The notes: a model not told the origin generated them from the sequence alone. A stretch of DNA of 64,000 nucleotides from Serpula lacrymans var. lacrymans S7.9 (GCF_000218685.1 NW_006763293.1:1919968-1983967), one strand, 5' to 3'; positions 32,185 to 43,786 are shown, counted from the stretch's first letter. Numbers and translations are program-made.

Positions 32185-34061
32185 ATGTCTTTGAAATTCG
32201 CGAAAGTAAGCCACCTCTGACTATTCACCGCTTGTACATTTATTAATCTATACTTCCTAGGTGACCAGTGGGGCGAATCAGAGGTTGGGAAGAGTCGCTG
32301 AAGTAGGCCAATATTTGGAGAAGGCGCAAGACATATACCGTCGTGTCAGGAGCGATGACTCTGTGTCCGAGCGGCTCGGTCAACAAACAGGCTCCCATGG
32401 TTAGTATTTCTCTTCCTTCCTCGTTTTCTTTATCAACGTCAACTAACTATTTATCAGTTGTTATGCCGCAAGAAGGGCAATCCAAAGACGAATTCATAGA
32501 GGACTTTATCGATACGGAGGTGGACAAGGTTCCTTATCGGCTCCTCGATCTTAAACAGAATAAGTTGATCAAGAGAACTGATCTAGCTTATATCCTAAAA
32601 CAAGTCAAGAACGAATACGCTCAAACTATGGAGGAGGACGCAAAGGAAAATTGGAGTAACATCATTCTCAAGGGGATCAAACCCCACCTTCGATATGCCA
32701 TCTTCTCTCACCGATGGGGCGCCGATGAACCTATTTTTGAGCATGTCGAAGATCACAAATTTTCAGAGTTGTGCGAAGCCGGTGAAGAGCAGCCAAAGGC
32801 GGGATTCAGGAAACTGGCCAGTTTCTGTGAAAAGGCTCGAGCCAGTGGTTTTAATTTGGCCTGGTCCGACACATGCTGCATTGACAAGAGGAGTAGTGCG
32901 GAAGTGCAGGAAGCCATCAATTCGATGTTTCGATGGTACAACCAGTCATCTCTGTGTATCGCTCACATGGCCGAAACGAAATCGCGCGACGTTATCAAGC
33001 AGTCAAATAAATGGGAGGATGAGTGGTTCAAGAGAGGCTGGACCTTGCAAGAGCTTCTGGCTCCAAAGACATTAAAATTCTACATGCAGAATTGGGATGT
33101 TTTGGTCCCTGTTTCTGCTGACGATCCTGCTTCTCAAAACGATAAAGAAAACAGTAAAGTTTTGAAGAGCCTGGAGAAAGTGACGGGAATCAAGGAAGCA
33201 TTGATCAAAACCTTCGAGCCGGGACCAACCGACTTACAAGATAAAATGATTTGGGCTGCTCACAGGAAGACGACTAGACCTGAAGATATCGCTTATTGCC
33301 TTTTGGGTATATTCTCCGTTCACCTCGACATCAACTACGGTGAAGGGGCCGAAGAAGCTTTTTATCGTCTCCAAATACAAATCATCGAGATAACTCGTGA
33401 CAGTGGTATCTTCATTTGGCATGGAAAACCTTCCAACCGTTGCAGCATGATAGCTTCCCACCCTCGTTACTATGCTCTCCAAGGACCCGCGCCAAAGGAC
33501 GTTCGTGATATGCTGGAACCTTATGATGTTCACCAGCGGAGTATATTTACCAAAATTCTGTGTTTCTGCGGCGGCATTCCTTGCTGGTACACGTGCTTGC
33601 ATTGTGCAGTTCGTGTCGAAGTTCTTATCGATGCAGGGGAGATTATCTCTCGGGCAGAATCACACTTCACGATTACGAACAACGGTCTACAAATCAAGGC
33701 AGATACCATCCGTGTCACGAAGTGGCGATTGCCTTATTCTACTGCCTCTGATGGTAAAACCAAACTTCACCGCTGGCGCCTACATCTCCTGGGGCACCAA
33801 CGAATCAAAATAGCATTCAGGAGCGATATGATGGAAGAAATTGTGACGAAGACTCGGAAAGTGGGAAGTGATTTGATGTTGTTGCCTCTTACCGAGGAAG
33901 CTCCTTATGAGGGGGGTAAGTGCTCCCCACGAATCGCTGTATTGCTCTATAAGGTGGCCCAAGGGACTTGGGAGCGGATCAGAACTGAAGAACCCATTAT
34001 TTTGAAACGTGATAAGTTCCAAGCTTTGGATAGCCTCCATCACACATTTTATATCCGATAA
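32185..34061 (+). CDS. HET-domain protein
   Basis: Three exons: 32185-32205, 32261-32399 and 32458-34061, 587 aa. Introns are 55 nt (GTAAGC...CCTAG) and 58 nt (GTTAGT...TATCAG). The heterokaryon-incompatibility domain spans about residues 120-265: YAIFSHRWGADEPIFEHV, WSDTCCIDKRSSAEVQEAI, SMFRWYNQSSLCIAHMAE and WFKRGWTLQELLAPKTLKFY. It is followed by the RPEDIAYCLLGIFSVHLDIN and YGEGAEEAFYRLQIQIIE blocks seen in HET-E/HET-D-type genes. No NACHT or WD40 domain follows: the C-terminal ~200 residues have no known motif. HET proteins trigger cell death on recognition of non-self or stress. In Agaricomycetes they occur as large families whose partners are mostly unknown. Confidence 0.9.
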
Positions 34062-34218
34062 GTATCCGTTACCTATATGTCTGCATTTCTGTTCAAGCGC
34101 TTGTTTTTTTAAATAAATATGCAATGCGACCATCGTTCCATATACGTACATGCAGTTTATGTTTTTTTCTTAAATGTGGAAATAACTCTAGTTCGGTGTA
34201 ATCTAACAAACATTGGAT

Positions 34219-35699
34219 TCAAATGCCGCCACCAAACAAACTAATCACTGCGATAGGAGGAGGTCCGCCCTCCTTCAATTTTGTCTGACCGCAATATGCG
34301 AATACATATTTTGACGGATGCCATGTCACGGTCGGCGAAGGTGCCAAGGCTGGCACACGGTGCAGAGGAGCACCAGTCTCAGTTGCACACTGCGCAATGA
34401 CCTTCATCAGCAAGGATGTGAAAAAAGGGCAAAATGATCGCTCACAATGTCGATATATGTACCCGCGTTTGCGATGGCCAGATATTCGCCATCGTATGAG
34501 AAGCTCAGGGCATTGATGGCATTTCTTTTGCAGCGGCTGGTGAATAAGGGCGGACGGATGTAATGAAAGCTAACTTACTCGCAAGATGTGATTGTTCGAG
34601 CACATATCCACTCACTTAGGTCGAACATGTTGACAATCGAATCATATCCCCCAGATGCAAGGTACCTTGTAAGAAGTTAGGTAGAGAAGTAGGTCATGAT
34701 ACAAAAAGCGCGTACCTTCCGCGAGGATCCAGCGCTACCGCCACGCAACCACCTACGTGAGCAGCTGGGCTTTCTCGTAAGGCTAACGAGGGATAGTCCA
34801 TGATCCGAAGCGTGTGCTCTGAGTGATGTGTCATTATAACACCATCTCCAGCATGATTGAACATGGCTGTGGATGCAACAATAGTCTATTGAAGATAAAC
34901 AGGGACGTCAGCATGAGAACGAGTAGAATATAAGTCCCAACCAACGCCGTCTTTATCCGAAATCTGCCATTGCTCTTTAGCCGCGCCGTTTTCCTTTCCT
35001 AAAGTCATGAAGAAAAGTTGATGGCCAGCAGACGTATACAAGAGTGATTTTCCATCTGGAGAGTAATTTGTCTGAACTGGTGATACTTTCAATGCAACCT
35101 GTTGAGTGTATCGAGACTCTGTAAAGGTTGTATAGATAGCTCTATGTTAGAAGACCTTAAATAGGACTCACGTCGTGCATCCCAGAATACTATCCGTCGG
35201 TCCTTCTGGCTTGAAGTGCAGAAAAGTTCAGGGTGAGTGGGATTCCACGACACGTAATCCACGTCGTCTGAATGGCCGCCCGAAAAATGAGTGGCAGCAC
35301 GTAATTCCATCTACAGTAGCCTCGGCTTCAGGACTCTCTCTTCGCAACGTGATTCAGATGACCACCTACACTCTTTTCTGGAGTCCATATGCGCGTTATC
35401 TTGTCAATACCGACAGCAGCCAGTCGTTTCCCGTCGCAGCTCCATGCTACATGGGTCATAGCCTGGGGTGACGGTATACGTAAGTCGCGAGGTTTGTGTG
35501 CTGGAAAGTTTTGTGCCTAGGGGAGCAACATGTCGATACATGAATATCATTTTAATGAGGCTGAAGTAAATCGTGTGGGTCGGGATTGGCCTCGTACATG
35601 AAGACCTCTCGCTGCAAAAGTTGTGTGCGGAGGAGGTGAAGGTGGGCGCTGAGGAGGAGGAATCTCTTCTTCCTCTTTTCCGTTCGCTGGGTTGGACAT
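34219..35699 (-). CDS. TEX1: THO complex subunit Tex1/THOC3, WD40 protein
   Basis: Eight exons: 35699-35598, 35516-35370, 35310-35172, 35118-34946, 34885-34716, 34665-34579, 34536-34446 and 34401-34219, 363 aa. All phases agree. The 42-nt sixth intron and the GTTGGT donor of the fourth are unusual. WD40 repeats are recognisable: MTHVAWSCDGKRLAAVGIDK, HSDDVDYVSWNPTHPELFCT, VAVALDPRGRYLASGGYDSI and INALSFSYDGEYLAIANAGT. The C-terminus has ETGAPLHRVPALAPSPTVTW and KYVFAYCGQTKLKEGGPPP, which is characteristic of THOC3. The protein is part of the THO/TREX complex that couples transcription to mRNA export in the nucleus. It ends 157 bp past the HET gene stop and is in tandem with the epoxide hydrolase gene (183 bp apart). 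Confidence 0.92.
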
Positions 35700-35882
35700 T
35701 ATGTTCCGATATCGCTTTGGGAGGTGTTCTAGTTATATCTTTTGAATATAGTTTTGAAGCAAGTCTGTTATAAACGTGTCCAAGAGCCAGTCCTTATAAT
35801 GAGGGCAGTAAGTGAAACTTAAACTCGGATTCCAGCCACCGTGGTACAATTGGAGGACGCGTCCAAACTTATTACATTGTAT

Positions 35883-37220
35883 TCATAGATTAGATCTCTG
35901 AGTAGCTAGGCCATCCAGCCACCTCAGCACCTGTTGTGTGACAGTTTCGCTTGCTTCTACCATTATCCAGTGACCTGTTCCTTCCACAACTACATCTTGC
36001 ACTTTTGGTATAAACCTTCGCGATTTCCGTACGTTGGCAGGGGGGCACGTGCGGTCATTATTGCCCCAGATAAAAAGAACAGGTAGATCTGCACGTAAAT
36101 TCACAGGAAGAGATGCAGCTAATGGTTCTCTGGTCAGATTTGTCTCACTTGCAAAAGGTCTAGTTGTCACCTTTCTCTTCTTCGTAACGAACTTTAGCAG
36201 TCCGGTAGTATGACAATGGTCCAAGGACCCCTCTACTGAACTGAGACACATAATACTCGAGCTCCTGGACCAGTAACCATCAATTAGACGGACACACGGC
36301 ACCAAAATGCTGACACAGACCTTATGGTTGAGAAGACAGTCTGTCACCTCTCGCTCGTTTATCAGCAAATTCTTCATCTCACCTGGCTTTGTCCAGGGCA
36401 TAACGCCATCGGACTTTCTATAGAGAATTTGGAGGAGATACGAGACCTTGAATCATCTGCATAAGATACTAGCAACATGGACGATCACTAGTCATATCGT
36501 ACTTTGGGGTCAATGTCTGCCGTTGAACTGTGAGTTGCAAAATATGCTTGATAACCAAAGTCTTGGTAGCGGCTGACCACACCCTCCACTGGCATATAAT
36601 TGAGGGAAGGTGGGGTGTAAGGGACAGACATCCTGGAATTCATGGATGGGATTGGCTTTGTGCATGCAACAGAAGACATACATGACTAGCGCCAACAATC
36701 TATCCGGATGCCACAGCGCAAATCTTCCAGCAGTATATGACCCCCAGTCGTGCCCAACCACGATCTATCAGGCGAGTAGAGCCTCAGATTTTCTCAGTAG
36801 GGCGACATGAAGATATACAGACAGCTTTCGAGACGCCCAAGAGATCAAGCAAAGCAACTAAATCATTGCAAAGCATCTTTGTAGAGTATTGTGTTGCGTC
36901 GAAAGGCATGTCGGTTTGACCGTAACCCAACATGTCTGGAACGACTGTCCGGTATCCTTTGCGCGTCCAAGGGCCAATTTGGTATCTCCAGCCATACCTA
37001 AGAGAGCGAAGCTGGTCCGTACGTTATCGTTCACACAAAAGCAATAGAAAAATGCTTCGAATGTGATGTACCATAGGTCAGGAAATCCATGGAGGCAAAG
37101 TAACGTGGGCGTAGACCCGGGGATATAATTCGTCGGAATTTGATCGACAAAGTGATACGTCCTACCCGTAGAAAGACGTTCGCTGCGGTGATTGAAGCTT
37201 TCTGGGCGTGTTGGGTCCAT
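35883..37220 (-). CDS. Epoxide-hydrolase-like alpha/beta hydrolase
   Basis: Seven exons: 37220-37072, 36997-36823, 36764-36682, 36632-36503, 36446-36348, 36264-36171 and 36118-35883, 321 aa. Family marks are present in order: HGFPDLW (oxyanion HGxP), VPDMLGYGQTDMP, nucleophile elbow VGHDWGS, cap-domain ELEYYVSQFSRG and SYYRTAKVRY (tyrosines that hold the epoxide oxygen in the family), acid residue in FIWGNNDRTCP and the histidine in EGTGHWIM. These hydrolases convert epoxides to diols, in detoxification or secondary metabolism. The physiological substrate cannot be told. No signal peptide is seen. The second intron uses a GTCTGT donor and the fourth ends in TTCAAG. It shares a 417-bp divergent promoter with the CASC3 gene. 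Confidence 0.9.
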
Positions 37221-37637
37221 TTCACACCTACAATGGTCTGAATACGCTTGAGAACCGGTTTGAGTCAAGACTGGCTGTGACTGTAACTGGTTGCTGTGCC
37301 ACGGCACCGTAGCTGAGTGCGAAACGTCCGGGAAGTTACTTTCTACGCCTTTCTTTGTAACGTTCACCACGCCCAGCTCGCCCTCGTTCCCGACGTCCTT
37401 GACACTTTGTCTTAAATTTCTTTGTGTTATCGTCCAGCTCTTTTATATTGATCCCATTCTCCCGCAAAGTTTACTCATATAGTCTCTTTTTTCTCCTTTT
37501 TTTTTCAACCTTCTTTTGCACGTGAAACACAATCTCAGTTCCAGTCAAGTATAAAGTGAGCCTATCTTCCCCAGTTTTACGTCCATCTGCCACGAACTTC
37601 ATCTCATCTTGTGATCCTTCAGTCCAATAATTTCAAT
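37221..37637. promoter_or_regulatory. Divergent promoter, epoxide hydrolase / CASC3
   Basis: A 417-bp gap between starts at 37220 (minus) and 37638 (plus). The CASC3 side is pyrimidine-rich (TCTCTTTTTTCTCCTTTTTT, about 37482-37501), as in highly expressed fungal genes. A GCACGTGAAA E-box-like site is at about 37518-37527. Confidence 0.5.
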
Positions 37638-40289
37638 ATGCCGGCACCCGTGTCCTCCTCTTCTGCCCCCCATGCAAACCTCAAGGCCGCCACCACCAAA
37701 CCTCGTGCTCATCCTCACCCGGGTTCCAGAAAGACTCGTGTTGTCAGACGACGAGGAAGAGCACAGGGACACTTCGATAGTGATGAGGAAATTGAGCGTG
37801 AGGTTGGGACTGATTCAGAGTCTGACGAAGACAATCAGTCGTCAGTGGGCTCCGTCTCTGATTCTGAAAGCGAACCCGCCTCAGAAGACATACCCTCCAA
37901 TGGCCATTCCCATATACTCACCCCTAATACCACTCAGAGCTCTGGAGACGTAACTTCTTTCCATCAACAGCCTTCGAAACTAGACATTGACCACAGTGGC
38001 GACCCTGCTCCCTTTTTTGGTTCAGCTGGGAATTGGTCAGAAATGGTCGCTGACGAAAATGTCAATGGCCCAGCAGACCTCCCAGTAATAGACTTCGCCA
38101 GTTTTGATGGACATGCTGTTGTTCAGCGTTCACTGACCGATCCTCCCTCACGCAAGGCGCGGCAACGAACGAAGCGTCCCACAGTAAAACGCACTGTCTC
38201 AGCGTCGCAAGAAACCGAGTCTGCTTCAGAAGTGATTCCGCCAGTCGATCAGCATGATGAATCTTTAGACGAACAGCCTGCCGCCTCTAGCTCTACTCCC
38301 CCGCCTTCCAGGCCGTCTTATGCAAGGCGACCCCCTGGACAATCTGCACGCCAAGTGTACCAGCAGCGCCTGGAGGCAGATCCTTCCTATGTTCCAACTG
38401 TCGGTGAATTCTGGGGCCACGATGATCGCCTTTTAGATAAGGATCTACGGAGTCTCAGTGGATGGTGGAGGGGTCGCTGGCAAGGCAGAGGAAGAGGAAG
38501 AGGTGGGTTTATGCGAGGACGAGGTAGAGGTGGATATGGTGTGGTCATCGAGCAGCGCCCCCAACAAGATATCCCTGACTCACAGGAAGAAGAAATCCAG
38601 GCTGCGGAAACTTTACGTGTCGATCAGCCATGGAATCACGATGGGTTCGAGGAGATGAAACGTAAAGATGAACAGCGCCGATCGGAACCATCACTTCCAC
38701 GCCCCACTCGGGGTTTTTCGGCATTTCGTGGTCGAGGCGGTTTTACCCCTTCCCCTCCTCGTGGCCGTATTACCTTTGGTCGGGGTGGCTTTGCATCTTC
38801 TCCGAACAGACAACGTACGAGTTTGTCTTCCTTTGTTCCCTCCCTTGGCCGAACTTGGTTTGCGATGAAACCTGAAAGGGTGTGGACAAAACAACATGAA
38901 GCATTCTTGTACTTCGACTCGGCGCTAAAACCACGTCCTGGTCAAGGACCAGGATACCGAATCAAGCTATCCCCCACAGGACCTCAAATTATCAGAGGAT
39001 CCATCTCCACTGTTAAGCATCATTTTGAGCAGGTACCGTCTTCGGATGCTATTTCCGAGGACGGAGAGAAGGCTTTCGTAGTACGGATACCCAAATCAGC
39101 AGGCAAAGAAAAACAAGTAGAGTTTACTTCTACCGTTGAAGAGCCCGTGACCACTGTAGAGGAACCTCCTATCGACGAGGTATTCACGGTGAGGCCGGGG
39201 CTGGTACCAAGAGTACCTATTCTTGATTCTCAATCGCCCGCACCAGCAGTCATTACTCACACTCCTGATCTTCCCCAATCATTACCATCAGCTGAGCCGT
39301 CAGGCCAGCCCGTATTAGTTCCGTTGCCTCACTCTGTCTCTCCCCCTAACCTCGTTGACCAAATTTTCCGCGAAACTTCAACTCTCCTGACTCAACAACC
39401 CAGCTACGCCAATGAGGAGCCGTTGAACGAGCCCGTCGAGGAGCAGCGCGACACCTTTCCAGCCGTCACTACGGGTATGGGTACAGAGGAAGGAAACGAC
39501 GACAAACCACAAGATGCTGTTGTCCGTGGGCAACGTACCCTCCCACCTGCCCCTCCACCGCTGCAGACGGTTTTCCCACCTGTATCCCAGCCTTCCCCTC
39601 CTTACGGCTCGCCATACGGCTATGGCTCTGCAATGCCACCGGGTATCGCTATGAATCAACACGGCATGCCCTATGAGATGACCACGGGTCGTGCTGTATA
39701 TTTGCAACCTCCTACGATGTACACACCTCGCCCCATGACCCATGGCATCATGACGCCTCCCGGTCTTCCATTCATGCCTGGTCATATGCATCATCATTCG
39801 ACCGGCTCACCAGATTTCCTGGCTCCGCCCCATACACCTCCTCGCAATGGGTTTATTGACCCTGCCACAGGCATGCCTATCTTCTCCTTCCCACGCCAAA
39901 GTACCCGCATCGAAATCAGGCAGCCTTCTGATCAAGATGGTAAACAGCTGAGCAAACCGTATGAACGAAGACCTTCCGGATTGAGACCGAGTGCGGCCGA
40001 CTTCGAACCCACTCGTGCCGCGAGTCCTTATGAGACGTCTGCATACTTCCAGGGTGCCGACAGCTTGTCGGCTACCGAGGTACATGGTCTCAATGGCGTG
40101 GATAATAACTCAGCAATTCCAAATGGGCACGTTTCGCCAGAGCAGGTGGTGGACACGGGAATGATGCCGTACTCACCATATCAACAGCAGCCATATTACT
40201 ACCCCTACCCTCAGTACTACGACATGTCCCATGCTCAGTACGAAATGTACCCTACCGACCCGCGTGCTTCTCAGGCCGTCTATTATTGA
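37638..40289 (+). CDS. CASC3: CASC3/Barentsz (Btz) domain protein, EJC factor
   Basis: An intronless 883-aa protein. The ATG at 37638 (CAATATGCC) is chosen over nothing better upstream. The N-terminal third is acidic and Ser-rich with KTRVVRRRGRA. The Btz (eIF4AIII-binding) domain is at about residues 235-345: DPSYVPTVGEFWGHDDRLLD, GWWRGRWQGRGRGRGG and PWNHDGFEEMKRKDE. In animals this segment clamps eIF4AIII in the exon junction complex. RGG-type Arg/Gly runs follow, then long Pro/Gln/Tyr-rich disordered regions ending YYYPYPQYYDMSHAQYEMYP. The protein is likely nuclear and cytoplasmic, on spliced mRNAs. A gene this long without introns in an intron-rich neighbourhood is notable. Confidence 0.85.
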   Translation: MPAPVSSSSAPHANLKAATTKPRAHPHPGSRKTRVVRRRGRAQGHFDSDEEIEREVGTDSESDEDNQSSVGSVSDSESEPASEDIPSNGHSHILTPNTTQSSGDVTSFHQQPSKLDIDHSGDPAPFFGSAGNWSEMVADENVNGPADLPVIDFASFDGHAVVQRSLTDPPSRKARQRTKRPTVKRTVSASQETESASEVIPPVDQHDESLDEQPAASSSTPPPSRPSYARRPPGQSARQVYQQRLEADPSYVPTVGEFWGHDDRLLDKDLRSLSGWWRGRWQGRGRGRGGFMRGRGRGGYGVVIEQRPQQDIPDSQEEEIQAAETLRVDQPWNHDGFEEMKRKDEQRRSEPSLPRPTRGFSAFRGRGGFTPSPPRGRITFGRGGFASSPNRQRTSLSSFVPSLGRTWFAMKPERVWTKQHEAFLYFDSALKPRPGQGPGYRIKLSPTGPQIIRGSISTVKHHFEQVPSSDAISEDGEKAFVVRIPKSAGKEKQVEFTSTVEEPVTTVEEPPIDEVFTVRPGLVPRVPILDSQSPAPAVITHTPDLPQSLPSAEPSGQPVLVPLPHSVSPPNLVDQIFRETSTLLTQQPSYANEEPLNEPVEEQRDTFPAVTTGMGTEEGNDDKPQDAVVRGQRTLPPAPPPLQTVFPPVSQPSPPYGSPYGYGSAMPPGIAMNQHGMPYEMTTGRAVYLQPPTMYTPRPMTHGIMTPPGLPFMPGHMHHHSTGSPDFLAPPHTPPRNGFIDPATGMPIFSFPRQSTRIEIRQPSDQDGKQLSKPYERRPSGLRPSAADFEPTRAASPYETSAYFQGADSLSATEVHGLNGVDNNSAIPNGHVSPEQVVDTGMMPYSPYQQQPYYYPYPQYYDMSHAQYEMYPTDPRASQAVYY

Positions 40290-40951
40290 TCTGTGTCTTC
40301 TGCTACGTATATTTGTGTCTTTTCTTCTTCCTTGTCTTGTCTTTCTTGTTATGGGGATAGTACATGCACCGCTATTCACGATTGTTTGAATCTCACTCAG
40401 ACTTTATTCATTCATGCTATGTCACAATTTCATTACATCGTCTGTTGTTACAATTTCTGTGCGCTGAATTTATCTTGGTTTTACTTTAGTTTCGTGTCTT
40501 CTATGTCGTACCAGCTTTGCCATTTGTATGCCTTTTTGCAATTCACATATTCTGAGTGAAATGTTGCGTGATGTCACGTGAAATGCATTTTTAGGGTTAG
40601 GTTTATACAGGTATTTGTCATACTCTGCTAAACTGTCGTGCCTCTCAAGACACCGCCATACAGGTCACTTCTGTCCCCAACCACCACCACCTCGTCGCCA
40701 TCATCCTTGCCGGCGTCAAAGGCATCTTGCCATTACCTTCATATCGTTTGAAGGCTTTGCACCCAAGGCAGTGGTACGTGCATGAAAGCTGCTGATATCT
40801 GGTTTCAGGATGAGACCTTTTTATTCTAGTGATTTCTTTATAAACAACTAACCAAAACACATTCGTTCGTTATCGGAGGAGTCGAACCGCTTCACTACCC
40901 TTTTTATAGGGTATTCATCAATCTATCTCCGCACCAGCTCTACTCGCCAAT
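40290..40951. other. Intergenic 662 bp, CASC3 end / TFIIB promoter
   Basis: T-rich 3' region of CASC3, then GTCACGTGAAA (about 40574) and a short leader before the TFIIB ATG at 40952. TTTTTATAGG at about 40901-40910 is a weak TATA-like site. No other gene is seen. Confidence 0.5.
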
Positions 40952-42063
40952 ATGGCCTTTTCCCAGCCTTTTCCTTTGGCAGCAGGCGCTCAGAAAATTC
41001 AACAGCCTACCTTTGGCCCAGATTTAGCTGTCCGCCTCATTTGTCCTGAATGCAGGGACCCGAATCCAAATATTGTCGAAGAGTTTGGTAGCGGAGATCT
41101 TGTGTGTGGTAGCTGCGGCTTAGTATTAGGCGACCGAATCGTCGACACCAGAAGTGAATGGCGTGTAAGTGAAAATTTTCTTTCACTCGTTTTCGGTTCT
41201 GTAAGTACTGTCATTCTTTAACCTTGGCTTAGACGTTTGCAAATGATGAAGGAGACGACCCTTCTCGTGTCGGTGCAGCGTCAGACTTGGAAGGCATAGA
41301 GCAACTGGATACTGCCATCAGCTTCCGCGATGGTGGCTCGGGCATTGCTCGCGAACTCCAGCGCGCAGCATCTCGTTCACAGAGCTCGCGTTCAGAGCGT
41401 AATCTCCTTGCCGCTTTCCGCGACATTGGGAGCTGGTGTGATCAGTTCTCTCTTCCCAAAACTATCAGCGATATTGCAAAGCAGCTTTACAAGCGTTCGG
41501 ACGAGGAAAAGCTACTTCGTGGAAAGCCTCTTGAAGCTGTCATTGCTGCTTGCATTTTTATCGCTTGCCGTCAAGCTCATGTTCCCCGAACTTTCCGCGA
41601 AATCTGTAATCTCACCCATGTGTCGAAGAAGACTCTGGGACAGTGCTATAAAGCACTAGAACAGGCTTTTAATCTTGCGCCCGGTGCTTCTGCCCATCAG
41701 TCTGCGACTGCTCCTTCATCAGGACCCGAGAACCTTCTTGTACGATATTGCAATCACCTTGATCTCCCTCCTAACGTCCAGTCCATCTGCGGCGATATCA
41801 TAGTCGAGGCACGAAAGCATGGCATTGCAGATGGCAGGAGTCCTGTCTCAATCGCAGGGGGAGCTATTTATTTTACCTGTCTCTTACTGGGAAAGCCGAA
41901 ATCTGCCAGGGATATCAGCGCTGTTGCAGGGGTCAGCGAGGGTACCATCAAACTGGTGTATCGTTTATACTATCTGGATAAAGAGAAGTTGGTGAAGGAG
42001 GAGTGGATAAAGGATGGAAAAGCCAGTTTGGATCGTCTTCCTATAGAAACATCATCAAGATAG
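40952..42063 (+). CDS. SUA7: Transcription initiation factor IIB (TFIIB)
   Basis: Two exons, 40952-41164 and 41233-42063 (68-nt intron), 347 aa, the same size as yeast Sua7 (345). The zinc ribbon has C31-x2-C34 and C52-x2-C55 (ICPECRDP and VCGSCGLVLG). The B-reader/linker reads VDTRSEWR then TFANDEGDDPSRVG across the intron. Two cyclin-like repeats follow: the first with LPKTISDIAKQLYKRSDEEK and AACIFIACRQ, and the second with GGAIYFTCLLLGKPKSARDI. TFIIB bridges TBP-bound promoters and RNA polymerase II and sets the start site. It is convergent with RRS1, whose stop lies 125 bp away. Confidence 0.97.
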
Positions 42064-42188
42064 TGGTAACGTAACATGTTCGGACTTCTTCCTACCATGT
42101 ATGTACCATAACATGTAGGCAATATTCATTTTCATTCAGTCACAGATGAGAGCAAATATATGAGCATCAAGCAAAACAAGGGGATCGA

Positions 42189-43341
42189 CTATCGTTTGCC
42201 ACCTCGCCTACCTTTTCCATCGCCTCTTGTTTGGGCTCTACCCAGTGCGACAGCTCCCCGGCCCCTACTTGCCGAGCGAATTGCTTTCCGTACATTCAGT
42301 ACGTCGTCGCCACCGTTGGGTTTCTCTCTCTTCGCTCTCTTGACATCACCATCTAGCTTGGACAGGATAGCGAGAGATGACTGTTTTTCCCTTTCGATTG
42401 GTATCTCCGTTGGCTCAAACTGACGTACAATAAATTAAGCTATAACAAATAAAATAAAAAGAATGTCGTCTCACCTTCCGCTTTATGCCTTTGAGTTTCT
42501 TCTCACCGTCCAACTTCTTGTCGAATTTACCCATACTGGCTGTACTAAGGCGTGTGGTGGCGAGTGTTCTGTCGATTTCCTTATTCCGGTCCTGCCGCTC
42601 ACTTTGAGCTGTTGTACGAGCCACATTTTGTAATCGTTGCCGCTCATTCTGAGCTACCCTTGACTTGCGTGCATCCCGGGCAACTTTCACGGGATCGAAA
42701 TCGACGGCTGGAGAAATTTTGGTATTTGAGACAAGGATCGCGAAAGCCAAACAAGATGACTTACCAGCGTTGGCAGGAACCTCAGTAATCCACTGGTCTT
42801 CCTTCTCTTTATTCTTCCCATCTCGACCCCACCTGTTAACCCATTCTTGTTTCTCTTCATCCCAGATCTTCTTCTCGCGAACCTTCTTCTGGATACCTTT
42901 CGCAGAGGCGAAGCGCTCCCACTTAGTCGGTGGTTTTGGTTTAGGGAGGGGTTTTTCTCTAGGAAGGAGGGTTGTAGGAGGGGGTAGCACGGCAAGAGGG
43001 CCATCTGGGGAGGGTTTTGTGGGGAGGGAGTAAAGCGAGGCGATCAGGGCTTGTATCCCATCACGAGCTGTTGATTGGAGATATTCCTCGAGATTTGTGC
43101 TGCACGTCACGATTAAAAGGTGGTAAGAGTAAAAACATACTATACTACACATACCTGTACGAGTCTTCATCTATTGGATTGAGGTCTGTGACTGTTAGGA
43201 AACCAGTGTCCACATCGAGAGGTGTCTCTTTTTCCACATCTATGGATTGGCTAAAGATGGTTGAGGTAACGAACCATATTGATATCCTTCAAGAACTCAC
43301 AATTTTGCTGCATGAGATGCGAGGATATTAGAGACATCCAT
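42189..43341 (-). CDS. RRS1: Ribosome biogenesis regulatory protein Rrs1
   Basis: Five exons: 43341-43301, 43250-43155, 43099-42765, 42707-42475 and 42419-42189, 311 aa. The third intron is 57 nt and would stay open if retained, so a longer false ORF exists. The N-terminus is MDVSNILASHAAKL, then VEKETPLDVDTGFLTVTDLN PID. The hallmark block is LPREKPLPKPKPPTKWERFA followed by KGIQKKVREKKIWDEEKQEW VNRWG. The C-terminal part has AVDFDPVKVARDARKSRVAQ and a basic tail with VLNVRKAIRSASRGRG. Rrs1 works in the nucleolus with Rpf2 to load the 5S RNP on pre-60S particles. Confidence 0.93.
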
Positions 43342-43786
43342 TTTGAAACGCCTTCCTGCAGTATCGCTGCGATGCTAGTGGATGGAGAGTATTTTTTGGA
43401 GAGCTTTCCCACGGGTGTATAAAGTGCATTATCTTTCGCCAAAAAACCCGCATGCGCTGGGCACGAGGTACTATGTCTCTCCTTTAAGATAGGACTATGA
43501 GCTATACCATACCCAGTCTAACGAAAACTTTATACGCCAACAAATGCCCTAGTTATGGAACAAGAACAATGTCTCAAAAGACTCGGACAACGCATCAGAT
43601 TCGAAAAAATTGAGTGTTACCAATCCTCAACAACCGTCAAGACCACTACGAAAACACTCCTTATATCATAACATATATGATAAGGGAAAATAAAAGTCCA
43701 TCAGAGGACTGCGGTTTGAGATGGCTGAGACTAGGGATACATTTAAAATTACTTCTGCGATTTCCATTCCAAACTAGTTGTTAACT
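43342..43786. other. Intergenic 445 bp, RRS1 promoter / TIP41 end
   Basis: AT-rich. No coding or RNA signal was seen. The RRS1 start region lies at its left edge. Confidence 0.5.

Noticed and set aside
35883..40289. A biosynthetic gene cluster around the epoxide hydrolase
   Set aside because: Neighbours are mRNA-processing and housekeeping genes. No synthase, P450 or transporter is present.
42708..42764. RRS1 read through its third intron as one long ORF
   Set aside because: The 57-nt segment has GTAAGT and CTCCAG borders, and its translation interrupts a conserved block. It is open only because its length is a multiple of three.
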